A DNA stretch of 9,787 nucleotides from Chloroflexia bacterium (GTDB taxonomy: Bacteria; Chloroflexota; Chloroflexia; Thermomicrobiales; UBA6265). Below, one piece after another: positions 1-7,305 of this stretch. The translations under genes and the position numbers were made by a program. The stretch lies in NCBI GenBank assembly GCA_013698285.1, contig JACCVE010000191.1, forward strand, positions 1 through 9,787. The letters run 5' to 3'. The number at the start of each line of letters is the position of its first letter. Position 1 is the stretch's first letter. The notes below the pieces were generated by a model. It saw nothing but the letters and a program-made list of their open reading frames with translations. It was not told the origin of the DNA and did not search any database.

Positions 1-653
1 GGGTCGATACCCTGCTCGACGTCGTCGGCCTCCCACCGGAGACCTACCGACGACGCTACCCGTCACAGCTCTCGGGGGGCCAGCAGCAGCGGGTCGGGCT
101 GGCCCGGGCCCTCGCGGCCGAGCCGACGACCATGCTGATGGACGAGCCCTTTGGTGCCCTGGACGCGATCACCCGTGGCCGCCTCCAAGACGAACTCATC
201 CGGATCCACCGTCGCTTTGGCCAGACCGTCCTCTTCGTCACCCACGACATTGACGAGGCCGTCCGGCTGGCCGACAAGATCGTGGTGATGCGTGCGGGCA
301 AGGTGGTGCAGTTCGACACCCCCCTCCAGATCGTGACACGACCGGCCGACGATTTCGTCGCCGAGCTGGTCGGCGCCGACAACGTGATCCGCCGCCTGGG
401 TCTCATCTCGGTCTCGTCCGCGATGGTGCCACTGTCGCGGACGACGACCCCGGCCGACCCGACCGTCTCCCGGAACGCCTCGCTCCGGGCGGCACTGTCG
501 CTATTGCTCGAGCAGGACCCCGACGCGCTGGTGGTCGTCGACGACGACGCCCGCCCCGTCGGCGAGATCACGCTGGACGCGATCCAGGCGCTGAGCACCA
601 CCGATGTCACCACGAACGACCTGGCGCCGATGACCGCGGCCGATGACCGGTGA
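1..653 (+). CDS. Osmoprotectant ABC transporter ATP-binding subunit (OpuCA/ProV-like), 5' end outside the window
   Basis: This is the C-terminal part of an ABC ATPase that would power uptake of a compatible solute such as glycine betaine, carnitine or choline from the cytoplasmic face. Reading from base 3, the frame shows the ABC signature LSGGQQQR, then Walker B with the catalytic glutamate and D-loop (MLMDEPFGALD), then the H-loop histidine in FVTHDIDEA. Walker A and the Q-loop are upstream of the window. After the ATPase core comes a stretch with one CBS-like unit near the end (DPDALVVVDDDARPVGEIT). OpuCA proteins usually carry a CBS pair that senses ionic strength, so this one appears to have only one recognisable unit. 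The permease gene follows after 63 bases and fits the same operon. The ATPase call is very safe; the osmoprotectant substrate is inferred from the CBS-like tail and the permease type. Confidence 0.9.
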   Translation, partial: VDTLLDVVGLPPETYRRRYPSQLSGGQQQRVGLARALAAEPTTMLMDEPFGALDAITRGRLQDELIRIHRRFGQTVLFVTHDIDEAVRLADKIVVMRAGKVVQFDTPLQIVTRPADDFVAELVGADNVIRRLGLISVSSAMVPLSRTTTPADPTVSRNASLRAALSLLLEQDPDALVVVDDDARPVGEITLDAIQALSTTDVTTNDLAPMTAADDR

Positions 654-674
654 AGCCTTCGGCGGCGGCACGGT

Positions 675-722
675 CGCCCATGGATCGTCACGATCGACAT
701 CGGCACCGGAGCGCCCATGGAT
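675..722 (+). repeat. 11-base direct repeat (cgcccatggat) spanning the permease start, with a small palindrome between copies
   Basis: The 11 bases at 675-685 recur exactly at 712-722, where the second copy contains the permease start codon. Overlapping the end of the first copy is a near-perfect inverted repeat, gatcgt-c-acgatc (683-695). The first copy provides an ATG at 680 that opens a 14-codon frame (MDRHDRHRHRSAHG, stop at 722-724) overlapping the permease start in another frame. No good ribosome binding site precedes ATG 680. The repeat may be a chance micro-duplication. Confidence 0.35.
707..711 (+). promoter_or_regulatory. Ribosome binding site of the permease gene
   Basis: The sequence CGGAG lies five bases before the ATG at 717. 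It is modest but favours 717 over the ATG at 680, which is out of frame with the permease. Confidence 0.5.
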
Positions 723-1382
723 GACCTGAGCCTCAGCTACCTCTTCGAGCACCCGGGGGAGATCTTCGACCTCGCGGTCGAGCACCTCGTCCTGTCGGTG
801 ACGGTGATCGTCCTGGGCTTCGGGATCGCCCTGCCGCTCGGCCTGCTGGCGACGAGGTTCCGGCGCCTCACCCTGCCGCTGCTGGCGTCTCTCGGGGCGC
901 TCTACACGGTGCCCAGCCTCGCGTTCCTGGCCGTCTTGATCCCGTCGCTGGGACTCGGCCGCGACAACGCCATCGTGGTCCTGGTCGCCTATGCCCAGAT
1001 CTTTTTGGTCCGCAACATCGTGGCGGGGCTGCGGGGGGTGGACTCACCGACGCTCGAGGCGGCACGGGGCATCGGGATGACGCCGTGGCAGGTGTTCCGG
1101 CAGGTCCGGTGGCCACTGGCGCTGCCGATCGTGATGGCAGGGATCCGGACCGCCCTGGTGACCACGATCAGCCTGGCGACGATGGCTGCGGCCGTAGATG
1201 GCGGCGGCTTAGGCGAACTGCTCTTCATCGGCCTCAGCCGCATGTCCGCACCACAGGTCGGCCTGCCGATGGTCTTGGCCGGTGCCATCGCGATCACCGC
1301 CCTGGCCATCCTCTCCGACCTCGTCCTCCGCGTCGCCGAGCGGCAGACCACCGCAACCCGGGCTCGCCGCGCCGCGCGGTGA
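717..1382 (+). CDS. Osmoprotectant ABC transporter permease (OpuCB/ProW-like)
   Basis: This 221-residue inner-membrane protein forms the translocation channel of the transporter. It has hydrophobic segments at about residues 25-45, 57-75, 83-100, 137-160 and 185-205, a typical five- to six-helix layout for this family. The EAA loop that docks onto the ATPase is clear at about residues 118-140 (EAARGIGMTPWQVFRQV, then RWPLALP). The N-terminal pattern, with the LPLGLLATR segment and later YTVPSLAFLA, is characteristic of OpuCB/OpuCD-type permeases. Length is close to the usual 210-220. It follows the ATPase gene directly. A periplasmic/lipoprotein binding subunit, fused or separate, and the second permease found in OpuC systems are not seen downstream, so they would have to be upstream. 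The family is certain; the substrate is inferred. Confidence 0.92.
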   Translation: MDDLSLSYLFEHPGEIFDLAVEHLVLSVTVIVLGFGIALPLGLLATRFRRLTLPLLASLGALYTVPSLAFLAVLIPSLGLGRDNAIVVLVAYAQIFLVRNIVAGLRGVDSPTLEAARGIGMTPWQVFRQVRWPLALPIVMAGIRTALVTTISLATMAAAVDGGGLGELLFIGLSRMSAPQVGLPMVLAGAIAITALAILSDLVLRVAERQTTATRARRAAR

Positions 1383-1396
1383 CCGTCCGTCGCGCC

Positions 1397-1411
1397 CTGG
1401 GTCCCACCCAG
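1397..1411 (+). terminator. Small hairpin just after the permease stop, possible terminator
   Basis: A perfect 6-bp stem, ctgggt / acccag, with a 3-base loop (ccc) sits 14 bases after the permease stop codon. No run of T follows, so if it ends transcription it would be a non-canonical terminator. Short hairpins like this also arise by chance in GC-rich DNA. Confidence 0.25.
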
Positions 1412-1541
1412 ACATGCCAGACCAACGCGGTGCGAATGGCCCGTCGCCCCCCCTGCCCAGCACGCCGGTCCGTTCGGCCGTCGCCCTGGGGGTGACACTC
1501 CCTACCCCTCGCCGCCCTGGCATGACGCGGCGATTCGGGAC

Positions 1542-1570
1542 CGAGGGGCCATGTCCGAACATGCCCCTCG
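1542..1570 (+). terminator. Strong hairpin in the spacer between the ABC operon and the signalling operon
   Basis: The 5' arm cgaggggccatgt (1542-1554) pairs with acatgcccctcg (1559-1570) through 12 base pairs with a single bulged C and a 4-base loop (ccga). It lies within the non-coding spacer, about 160 bases after the permease stop and 72 bases before the kinase start. There is no T tract after it. It could be a transcription terminator or attenuator, or an operator with dyad symmetry controlling the kinase operon. The pairing is seen directly; the role is inferred. Confidence 0.5.
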
Positions 1571-1627
1571 CGGTGTACCCTCGCCGGTGACGCTGCCCAC
1601 GATCGCCGATGCGGTGGGCGGGGCGCT

Positions 1628-1634
1628 GGGGGAG
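1628..1634 (+). promoter_or_regulatory. Ribosome binding site deciding the GTG start of the hybrid kinase
   Basis: GGGGGAG is placed eight bases before GTG 1643. It supports this GTG rather than the in-frame ATG at 1679, which would begin inside the first membrane helix and drop the basic N-terminal residues. Confidence 0.6.
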
Positions 1635-1642
1635 ACATCCGG

Positions 1643-4600
1643 GTGGGTTGGTTTCACGATCTCCGACTGCGCTGGAAGATGCTGATCGCCTTCGGCTCGG
1701 TCATGGTGGTCACGATCTGCCTGATCGGTCTGGTCTACCTCAACGCGCGGCAGAGCCAGGCCACCGCGACCTCGGTCGAAGACACCTTCGCGGACATCGC
1801 GGCGATCGATGCGACCTACGCATCCGTGATCGACCTGCAGAGTGGGTACCGGGGCTTCCTATTGTCGGGTGACATCGCCTACCTGGACCCGTATTTCGCG
1901 GCTGCCGCCCAATACCCCGCCCAGATCAGCGCACTCCGCACCCGCTCCGACGGTGATCCGGCTCAATTGATCCGGTGGGACACCGTCGACGTGGCAGTCC
2001 AGCGATGGACCCGGGATGTCGCCGAACCCGGGATCGCCCTGCGCCGCCGGCTCGACGCTGGGGCCGAAACGACGGGACCCCCGGTGGGCGACGCCATCCA
2101 GGCGTGGACCATCTCCAGCGATGGGGAACGGATCATCGAGGGCATTCGCCAGTCCCTCGGCGATGCGCTCTCCGTCGAACGAACCCTGCTCGACCAACGG
2201 TTGGCCGCGCGGGGATCCGCCGACGACCGGCTCCTCCAGTTCATCCAAGCCGGCCTCGTCATCGCGGTCGTGGTCGGCCTGGTCAGCGCCCTGGGGCTGA
2301 CCAGGGAGTTCGGCCGGCCCCTCGACCAACTCGCCACCGCGTCCCAGCGCCTCGCCGCGGGAGCGTTCAACGAACGCGTCCCCACCCGCCGGGGTGACGA
2401 GATCGGCCTGACGGGGATCGCCTTCAACATGATGGCGGCCCGCCTCCAGACCGTCTTCGCGGATCTGGAGGCCGCCGCCCAGGCCGCCACCGCCAACGAG
2501 GTCCACGTCCGCGCCGTCATGGACAGCGTCACCGACGGGATCCTGACCTTCGACGACCGGGGACGGATCCTGTCCTCCAACCACGCCACCGGGACGATCT
2601 TCGGATACGAACCGTCCGACCTCATCGGGTTGCCCGTGATCTCGCTGCTGACCGGTGGCATCGCCGTCGATGACACGGGCAAGGTGGTCGCGCCCGGCAC
2701 CGGCGACCTGGCGATCGGGGTCGGTCAAGAGGTCCAGGGGCGCTTCAAGGACGGCAGTCCGTTCCCGGTCGAGCTCGTCGTCAGCCACCTCCGGCAGAGC
2801 GGCCAGAAACGGTTCATCGGCGTCGTCCGCGACATCACCGGGCGCAAGCGTGCCCAGGCGGCGATCGCGCGGGAGCGCGACCTCCTGCGGACCCTCATGG
2901 ACCAGTCGCCGGAGATGATCTACTTCAAGGACATGGCGTCCCGGTTCACCCGGGTGAACCGGGCCACGGTCGACTGGCTCGGTGCCGCGTCGCCTGACCA
3001 GGTGATCGGCCTGACCGACTTCGACTTCGTCAGCGATGCGGCGGCGGAACGGCGGATCGCCGAGGAGCAGCAGGTCTACGCCACCGGCCAGCCACGGTTC
3101 AACACTATCGAGCAGATCCCGGGAACCGACGGGGAGCCGCGCTGGTTCCTCTTCAGCCGGGTCCCCCTCCGGAATCACCAGGACGAAATCATCGGCCTGA
3201 TCACCAACGCCCGCGACATCACCGAGATGCGCCGGACCGACGAATCACTCCGGCGCAGCGAAGCCCGTCTGCGGCTCGCCTTCGACGCGGCCCAGATCAC
3301 GCCCTGGGACTTCGACCTGACCGGCCGGGACATCGCCTGGGCCTCCTCCCGGCCACTCTCCCCCGGCGACGCGGCGGGACCCAGGGAGTCGGCGTTCGAG
3401 ACCTTCATCGACCGGGTCGCCCCGGCCGACCGGGCCACCGTCCGGGAGGCCTTCGCGGCGGTGGCCCGATCTCATGCCGACCTGACGGTCGAGTACCAGC
3501 TCGCCGGACCGGGACCATCCCCCCGGTGGGAGGTGGCCCGCGGCCAGATCGTCCGGGACGACGAGGGGCGACCGGTCCGGATGATCGGGGTCTCGCTCGA
3601 CCTGACCGAGACGAAGCGGTCCGAGCGCGCCGTGCGGGACAGCGAGCTCCGCCTGCGCCGGTTGTCGGAGGCCACGTTCGAGGTGGTCATCCTGCACGAC
3701 CACGGGACCATCCTCGACGCGAACGCCGCCATCACCCAGACGTTTGGCCACGACCGGGGTGACCTGGTCGGGACCGCGCTGACCGACCTGATCGCGGTCG
3801 GTTCGCGGGAGCGGCTCGCCTCGTTCCTGGGACGCGAAACGACGGACCCGGTGGAATTGACCGGGCTGCGCCGCGATGGTTCGACGTTCCCGCTGGAGAT
3901 CCGTGGCCGGTGGGTACCCTCGGGAGGCACCATCGTCCACGTCGCCGCGCTGCGCGACATCTCCGACCGCAAACACGCCGAGGCGGCCCTGCACGAGAGC
4001 TGGCAGCGGTACCGGGACCTGTTCCAAGAGGCCGAGCGCCAGGCCCGCGAGCTGGCCGTGCTCGACGATGTCCGGACCGCCCTCGCCATGGAACTGGACC
4101 TCCGCGAGATCTTCCGGACGGTGGTCGACTCCACCTCGCGCACGTTTGGCTTCACTCACGTCAGCGTCTACCGGCTGGACGGGGACACCCTGCACCTCCA
4201 GCACCACACCGGCTATGCCAACGTGTTGACCGAGGTACCGGTGGCGGACAGCGTCCTCGGCCGCGTCGCGACCTCGGCAGAACCGGTCTTCCTCCAGGAC
4301 GTCACCGCCGATCCCACCTTCCGGGCCGCGGTCGAGCACATCGTCTCCGAAATCGCGGTCCCGATCCTGGACGGGGAACGGGTCGTCGCCGTCCTCAATG
4401 TCGAGTCGGTCCATGACCATCACCTGACCCGGGACGACCTGGATTTGCTGATGGCGGTCAGTAGCCAGGTCAACATCGCCGTCAGCCGGGCCCACCTGCA
4501 CCAGGAAGTGCAGGAACGCGAGGCCTACTTCCGCTCCCTGGTCCAAAACGGCACCGACCTGATCACCGTGATGTCCGTGGATGGGCAGATCGGCTACGTC

Positions 4601-6886
4601 AGCCCCGCCAGTGAGCGCCTCTTCGGATCGCGCCCGCGGACGACGATCGACGATTGGATCCGGGGCCTGGTCATCCCGGATGACGTCGCCGCGCTGGAGG
4701 GGGCAATGGCCGAGGCGCGCCAGACCCACGGCGTCACGGTCCGGGTGCCGGTGCGGGTCCAGCTCGACGATGGCCAGATCCGGTCGCTGGAGACCGTCAT
4801 CACCAACCGGTCCGACGACCCGAACGTGCGGGGATTCATCTTCAACTCCCGGGACGTGACGGAACACCGCGAGGCGGAGACGGCCCTGGTCGAACAGGCC
4901 AAGCAGGCCGAGCAGGCCCGGGGAGAGACCAACGCGATCCTCGACGCGTCGAGCGAGGCGATGATCCTGATCGCCCCGGATGGGCGGATCGTGTCGGCCA
5001 ACCGCCGCTTCGGCGAACTCTTCGACCAGGACATCACCGAGGTATTCGGCCGGAGCATGCGCGACTACCGCATCGAGACCGAACGCGTCTTCGCCGACAG
5101 CGAGCGATTCCTCGATATCCTCCGGACGACCCTGCACGACACCTCGGCCCGGGTCACGGAGATCCTGACCCAAAGATATCCCGAACACCGGGAACTCGCC
5201 CTCTTCTCCAGCCCCGTGCTGGCCGCCGACGGGGAACACCTGGGACGATTGTTCGCGTTCCGGGACGTAACCCAGGAACGCGAGGTGGACCGGATGAAGA
5301 CCGAGTTCGTCTCGCTGGTCAGTCACGAGCTGCGCACCCCCCTGACCAGCATCAAGGGCTATGTCGACTTGCTCATGGAAGGGGAAGTCGGCCCGCTCAA
5401 GGACGACCAACGCGAGTTCCTGGGCATCGTCGGCAGCAACGCCGAACGGTTGGTGGCGTTGATCAACGACCTGCTCGACATCTCCCGGATCGAGGCCGGC
5501 CGCGTCGAGCTGCAGCGGGCCCCCCTCGACTTCTCGCGCGTCGTCGCGGGCGTCCTGGCCTCCCTGCGGCCCCAGATCGAGGCGAAGGGCCAGCAGATCG
5601 AGGTCGCGTTGCCCCCCGGCCTGCCACCCATCGACGGCGACATGGACCGGTTGATCCAGATCCTGACGAACTTGGTCGCCAATGCCCACAAGTACACGCC
5701 CGCCGGCGGCCGGATCACCATCTCGGCCCGGGCCGGCCAGGGCCGCCTGGAGTTCAGCGTCGCCGACACGGGTATCGGGATGACCGATGCTGACCAGGCC
5801 CAACTCTTCACGAAGTTCTTCCGGGCCCGCAACCGGACTACCCAGGAAGTCGGGGGGACTGGCCTGGGCCTCACGATCACCCGGTCACTGATCGAACTCC
5901 ACGGCGGCGAGATCACGGTCTCCAGCGCCCCGGACCAGGGGTCCCGCTTCACGGTCAGCCTGCCGACATCCCGGGGAACCACGGCGTCGCTGGTGTTCCC
6001 AGAGGCCTTTCAGCCCCTCGGTGGTACGATCCTGGTCGTCGAGGACGACACCGACATCGCCCACCTGGTCCGGCGCTACCTCGAACGGGCTGGCTACACT
6101 GTCCACAACGCCGCCGGGGCCGAGATGGCGCTCGACATCGCCCGCGACGTCCAACCCGACCTGATCACCTTGGACGTGATGTTGCCGAAACACAATGGGT
6201 TCACCCTCCTCAACTGGCTGAAGGATGACCCGAGCACGCGCCAGATCCCGGTGATGATCCTTTCGATGATGCCGGACGACGGCCATGGCCGGGAACATGG
6301 GGCAGACGACTACATGGTCAAACCCGTTCACGAGCGAGCCCTGCTCAACCGTGTCAATCGCCTCCTGACCCTGCCCACGAGCCTCTCACGGATCCTGGTC
6401 ATCGACTCCGGGGATGCAACGCACCAACTGGTCCGGTCGTACCTCTCCCACACCCGCATCGCCGTCAGTAACGCGCGCGACCTCACGACCGCCTCCGGAT
6501 GGCTGGACCGCCACGACTTCGATGTCATCATGCTCGATGGCCGGCTGCTCGACCCCGGACACGCCCCTACCCGATCCGGGATCCACCCCCCGGACGACGC
6601 CGCACCTTCGGCCACGGTCAGGCTGCATCACCAGTTGACCACGACCCCGGTCGTCCTGTTGACGAGCCGGGACACCGGCGGGACCGCCAGCGGTGCCGTC
6701 GATGGAGACATCAATGGAGATGCCATGGGACAGGTCGGGGATGACGCGGCGATCCGCGAGCGCCTGACGGTCGTGGCGACCCTGCAACGACCCTTCACCG
6801 AGGCGTCGTTCGCCAGCGTAATCAAGCGGGCCGGGATCGCCGGGCACCTCGTCGCCGGCCTTGCCGAGCAGGGGGTCGCGCGATGA
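1643..6886 (+). CDS. Membrane hybrid histidine kinase: CHASE3-HAMP-4xPAS-GAF-2xPAS-HisKA-HATPase-REC-degenerate REC (1747 aa)
   Basis: This sensor kinase autophosphorylates on histidine and should pass phosphate to receivers. Approximate layout: membrane helix 13-34; extracytoplasmic CHASE3-like domain 36-197, with the hallmark LQSGYRGFLLSG at 65-76; helix 201-219; HAMP 220-272; PAS 286-400, 410-530, 540-660 and 666-780, each ending in a form of the RDIT motif; GAF 800-955; PAS 956-1080 and 1092-1212; HisKA with SHELRTP, phospho-acceptor H1228; HATPase with N-box N1343/N1347, G1 box DTGIGM (1375-1380) and G2 box GGTGLGL (1404-1410). The first receiver (about 1462-1578) is complete: D1468/D1469, acceptor D1511, S1541, K1560. 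The second (about 1583-1735) keeps D1588 and D1632 but has serine after D1588, arginine in place of the conserved lysine (R1716), and long inserted loops. No Hpt domain is present. The gene starts with GTG and its stop overlaps the next start by four bases. The stimulus is unknown. Confidence 0.95.
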   Translation: MGWFHDLRLRWKMLIAFGSVMVVTICLIGLVYLNARQSQATATSVEDTFADIAAIDATYASVIDLQSGYRGFLLSGDIAYLDPYFAAAAQYPAQISALRTRSDGDPAQLIRWDTVDVAVQRWTRDVAEPGIALRRRLDAGAETTGPPVGDAIQAWTISSDGERIIEGIRQSLGDALSVERTLLDQRLAARGSADDRLLQFIQAGLVIAVVVGLVSALGLTREFGRPLDQLATASQRLAAGAFNERVPTRRGDEIGLTGIAFNMMAARLQTVFADLEAAAQAATANEVHVRAVMDSVTDGILTFDDRGRILSSNHATGTIFGYEPSDLIGLPVISLLTGGIAVDDTGKVVAPGTGDLAIGVGQEVQGRFKDGSPFPVELVVSHLRQSGQKRFIGVVRDITGRKRAQAAIARERDLLRTLMDQSPEMIYFKDMASRFTRVNRATVDWLGAASPDQVIGLTDFDFVSDAAAERRIAEEQQVYATGQPRFNTIEQIPGTDGEPRWFLFSRVPLRNHQDEIIGLITNARDITEMRRTDESLRRSEARLRLAFDAAQITPWDFDLTGRDIAWASSRPLSPGDAAGPRESAFETFIDRVAPADRATVREAFAAVARSHADLTVEYQLAGPGPSPRWEVARGQIVRDDEGRPVRMIGVSLDLTETKRSERAVRDSELRLRRLSEATFEVVILHDHGTILDANAAITQTFGHDRGDLVGTALTDLIAVGSRERLASFLGRETTDPVELTGLRRDGSTFPLEIRGRWVPSGGTIVHVAALRDISDRKHAEAALHESWQRYRDLFQEAERQARELAVLDDVRTALAMELDLREIFRTVVDSTSRTFGFTHVSVYRLDGDTLHLQHHTGYANVLTEVPVADSVLGRVATSAEPVFLQDVTADPTFRAAVEHIVSEIAVPILDGERVVAVLNVESVHDHHLTRDDLDLLMAVSSQVNIAVSRAHLHQEVQEREAYFRSLVQNGTDLITVMSVDGQIGYVSPASERLFGSRPRTTIDDWIRGLVIPDDVAALEGAMAEARQTHGVTVRVPVRVQLDDGQIRSLETVITNRSDDPNVRGFIFNSRDVTEHREAETALVEQAKQAEQARGETNAILDASSEAMILIAPDGRIVSANRRFGELFDQDITEVFGRSMRDYRIETERVFADSERFLDILRTTLHDTSARVTEILTQRYPEHRELALFSSPVLAADGEHLGRLFAFRDVTQEREVDRMKTEFVSLVSHELRTPLTSIKGYVDLLMEGEVGPLKDDQREFLGIVGSNAERLVALINDLLDISRIEAGRVELQRAPLDFSRVVAGVLASLRPQIEAKGQQIEVALPPGLPPIDGDMDRLIQILTNLVANAHKYTPAGGRITISARAGQGRLEFSVADTGIGMTDADQAQLFTKFFRARNRTTQEVGGTGLGLTITRSLIELHGGEITVSSAPDQGSRFTVSLPTSRGTTASLVFPEAFQPLGGTILVVEDDTDIAHLVRRYLERAGYTVHNAAGAEMALDIARDVQPDLITLDVMLPKHNGFTLLNWLKDDPSTRQIPVMILSMMPDDGHGREHGADDYMVKPVHERALLNRVNRLLTLPTSLSRILVIDSGDATHQLVRSYLSHTRIAVSNARDLTTASGWLDRHDFDVIMLDGRLLDPGHAPTRSGIHPPDDAAPSATVRLHHQLTTTPVVLLTSRDTGGTASGAVDGDINGDAMGQVGDDAAIRERLTVVATLQRPFTEASFASVIKRAGIAGHLVAGLAEQGVAR
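6701..6724 (+). repeat. Imperfect 12-base tandem repeat inside the second receiver
   Basis: The units gatggagacatc and aatggagatgcc stand side by side and share the core atggaga. They encode DGDI and NGDA, which form most of an acidic DxNxD loop inserted in the degenerate receiver. The stretch is visibly less GC-rich than its surroundings. Confidence 0.5.
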
Positions 6887-7305
6887 CCCGGCGTATCGTC
6901 GTCGCCGACGATGAGGCCGACATCCGGCGGTTGATCGCCTTCACGCTGCGGCGGCGCGGGTTCGAGGTCGCCGAGGTCGGGGCGGGCGACATGGCGCTCA
7001 ACCTGATCCGGGCCCGGCTACCTGATCTGGTCGTGCTGGACATGATGATGCCCGGCCTGACCGGCCAGGAGGTCGCTCGCGCCCTCCGGGCGGACCCCAC
7101 CACGGCGATGATCCCGATCATCATGTTGTCGGCCAAGGGGCAGCTCGCCGAGGTTCGGCAGGGGATCGCGGCCGGGGCCAATGCCTACCTGGTCAAACCC
7201 TTCTCACCGAGCGGGCTGGCGGCGAAGGTCGAGGAGCTCCTTGGCCCGACCGTCGCCGATCCCGCCCTGCCCACCTCGACGGGCCACCGGGGATCGCATG
7301 GCTGA
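6883..7305 (+). CDS. Stand-alone receiver-domain response regulator (CheY/Spo0F-like)
   Basis: This 140-residue cytoplasmic protein is a single receiver without an output domain. The acidic pocket is D9/D10, the phospho-acceptor is D53 (VVLDMMMPG), the switch residue is S83 (MLSAKG) and the conserved lysine is K105 (YLVKPF). After about residue 122 there is only a short proline/glycine-rich tail. The ATG at 6883 lies within ATGA, overlapping the kinase stop by four bases, and a GGGGG tract at 6871-6875 gives a ribosome binding site. This coupling suggests kinase and regulator are made in matched amounts, so it is the likely cognate partner of the kinase. With no DNA-binding or enzymatic domain, it would act by protein contact, as a phosphorelay shuttle or as a phosphate sink. 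Those roles are inferred. Confidence 0.93.
   Translation: MTRRIVVADDEADIRRLIAFTLRRRGFEVAEVGAGDMALNLIRARLPDLVVLDMMMPGLTGQEVARALRADPTTAMIPIIMLSAKGQLAEVRQGIAAGANAYLVKPFSPSGLAAKVEELLGPTVADPALPTSTGHRGSHG

Noticed and set aside
1383..1642. Open frames crossing the spacer between the two operons (for example 1282-1590)
   Set aside because: Translations are low-complexity, rich in P, R and S, and begin inside the permease gene in another frame; no ribosome binding site supports them.
1859..3178. 439-codon open frame on the minus strand
   Set aside because: It lies antisense to the CHASE3/HAMP/PAS part of the kinase and has the same shadow-like composition.
3245..5803. 852-codon open frame on the minus strand inside the kinase gene
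   Set aside because: It is antisense to the PAS, GAF and HisKA coding sequence, which shows clear protein motifs; its translation is low-complexity, rich in D, G, R, V and P, and matches no family. Long antisense frames are expected in GC-rich genes.
6540..6760. Possible frameshift or insertion disrupting the second receiver of the kinase
   Set aside because: The frame stays open and the fold resumes after the inserts with VVLLTSRD and the final LQRPF segment, so this is in-frame degeneration with loop insertions.
7181..7297. 39-codon N-terminal extension of the phosphatase
   Set aside because: It overlaps the C-terminal coding part of the preceding receiver, is basic and proline-rich, and receiver proteins normally begin about 15 residues before the first strand, as they do from ATG 7298.
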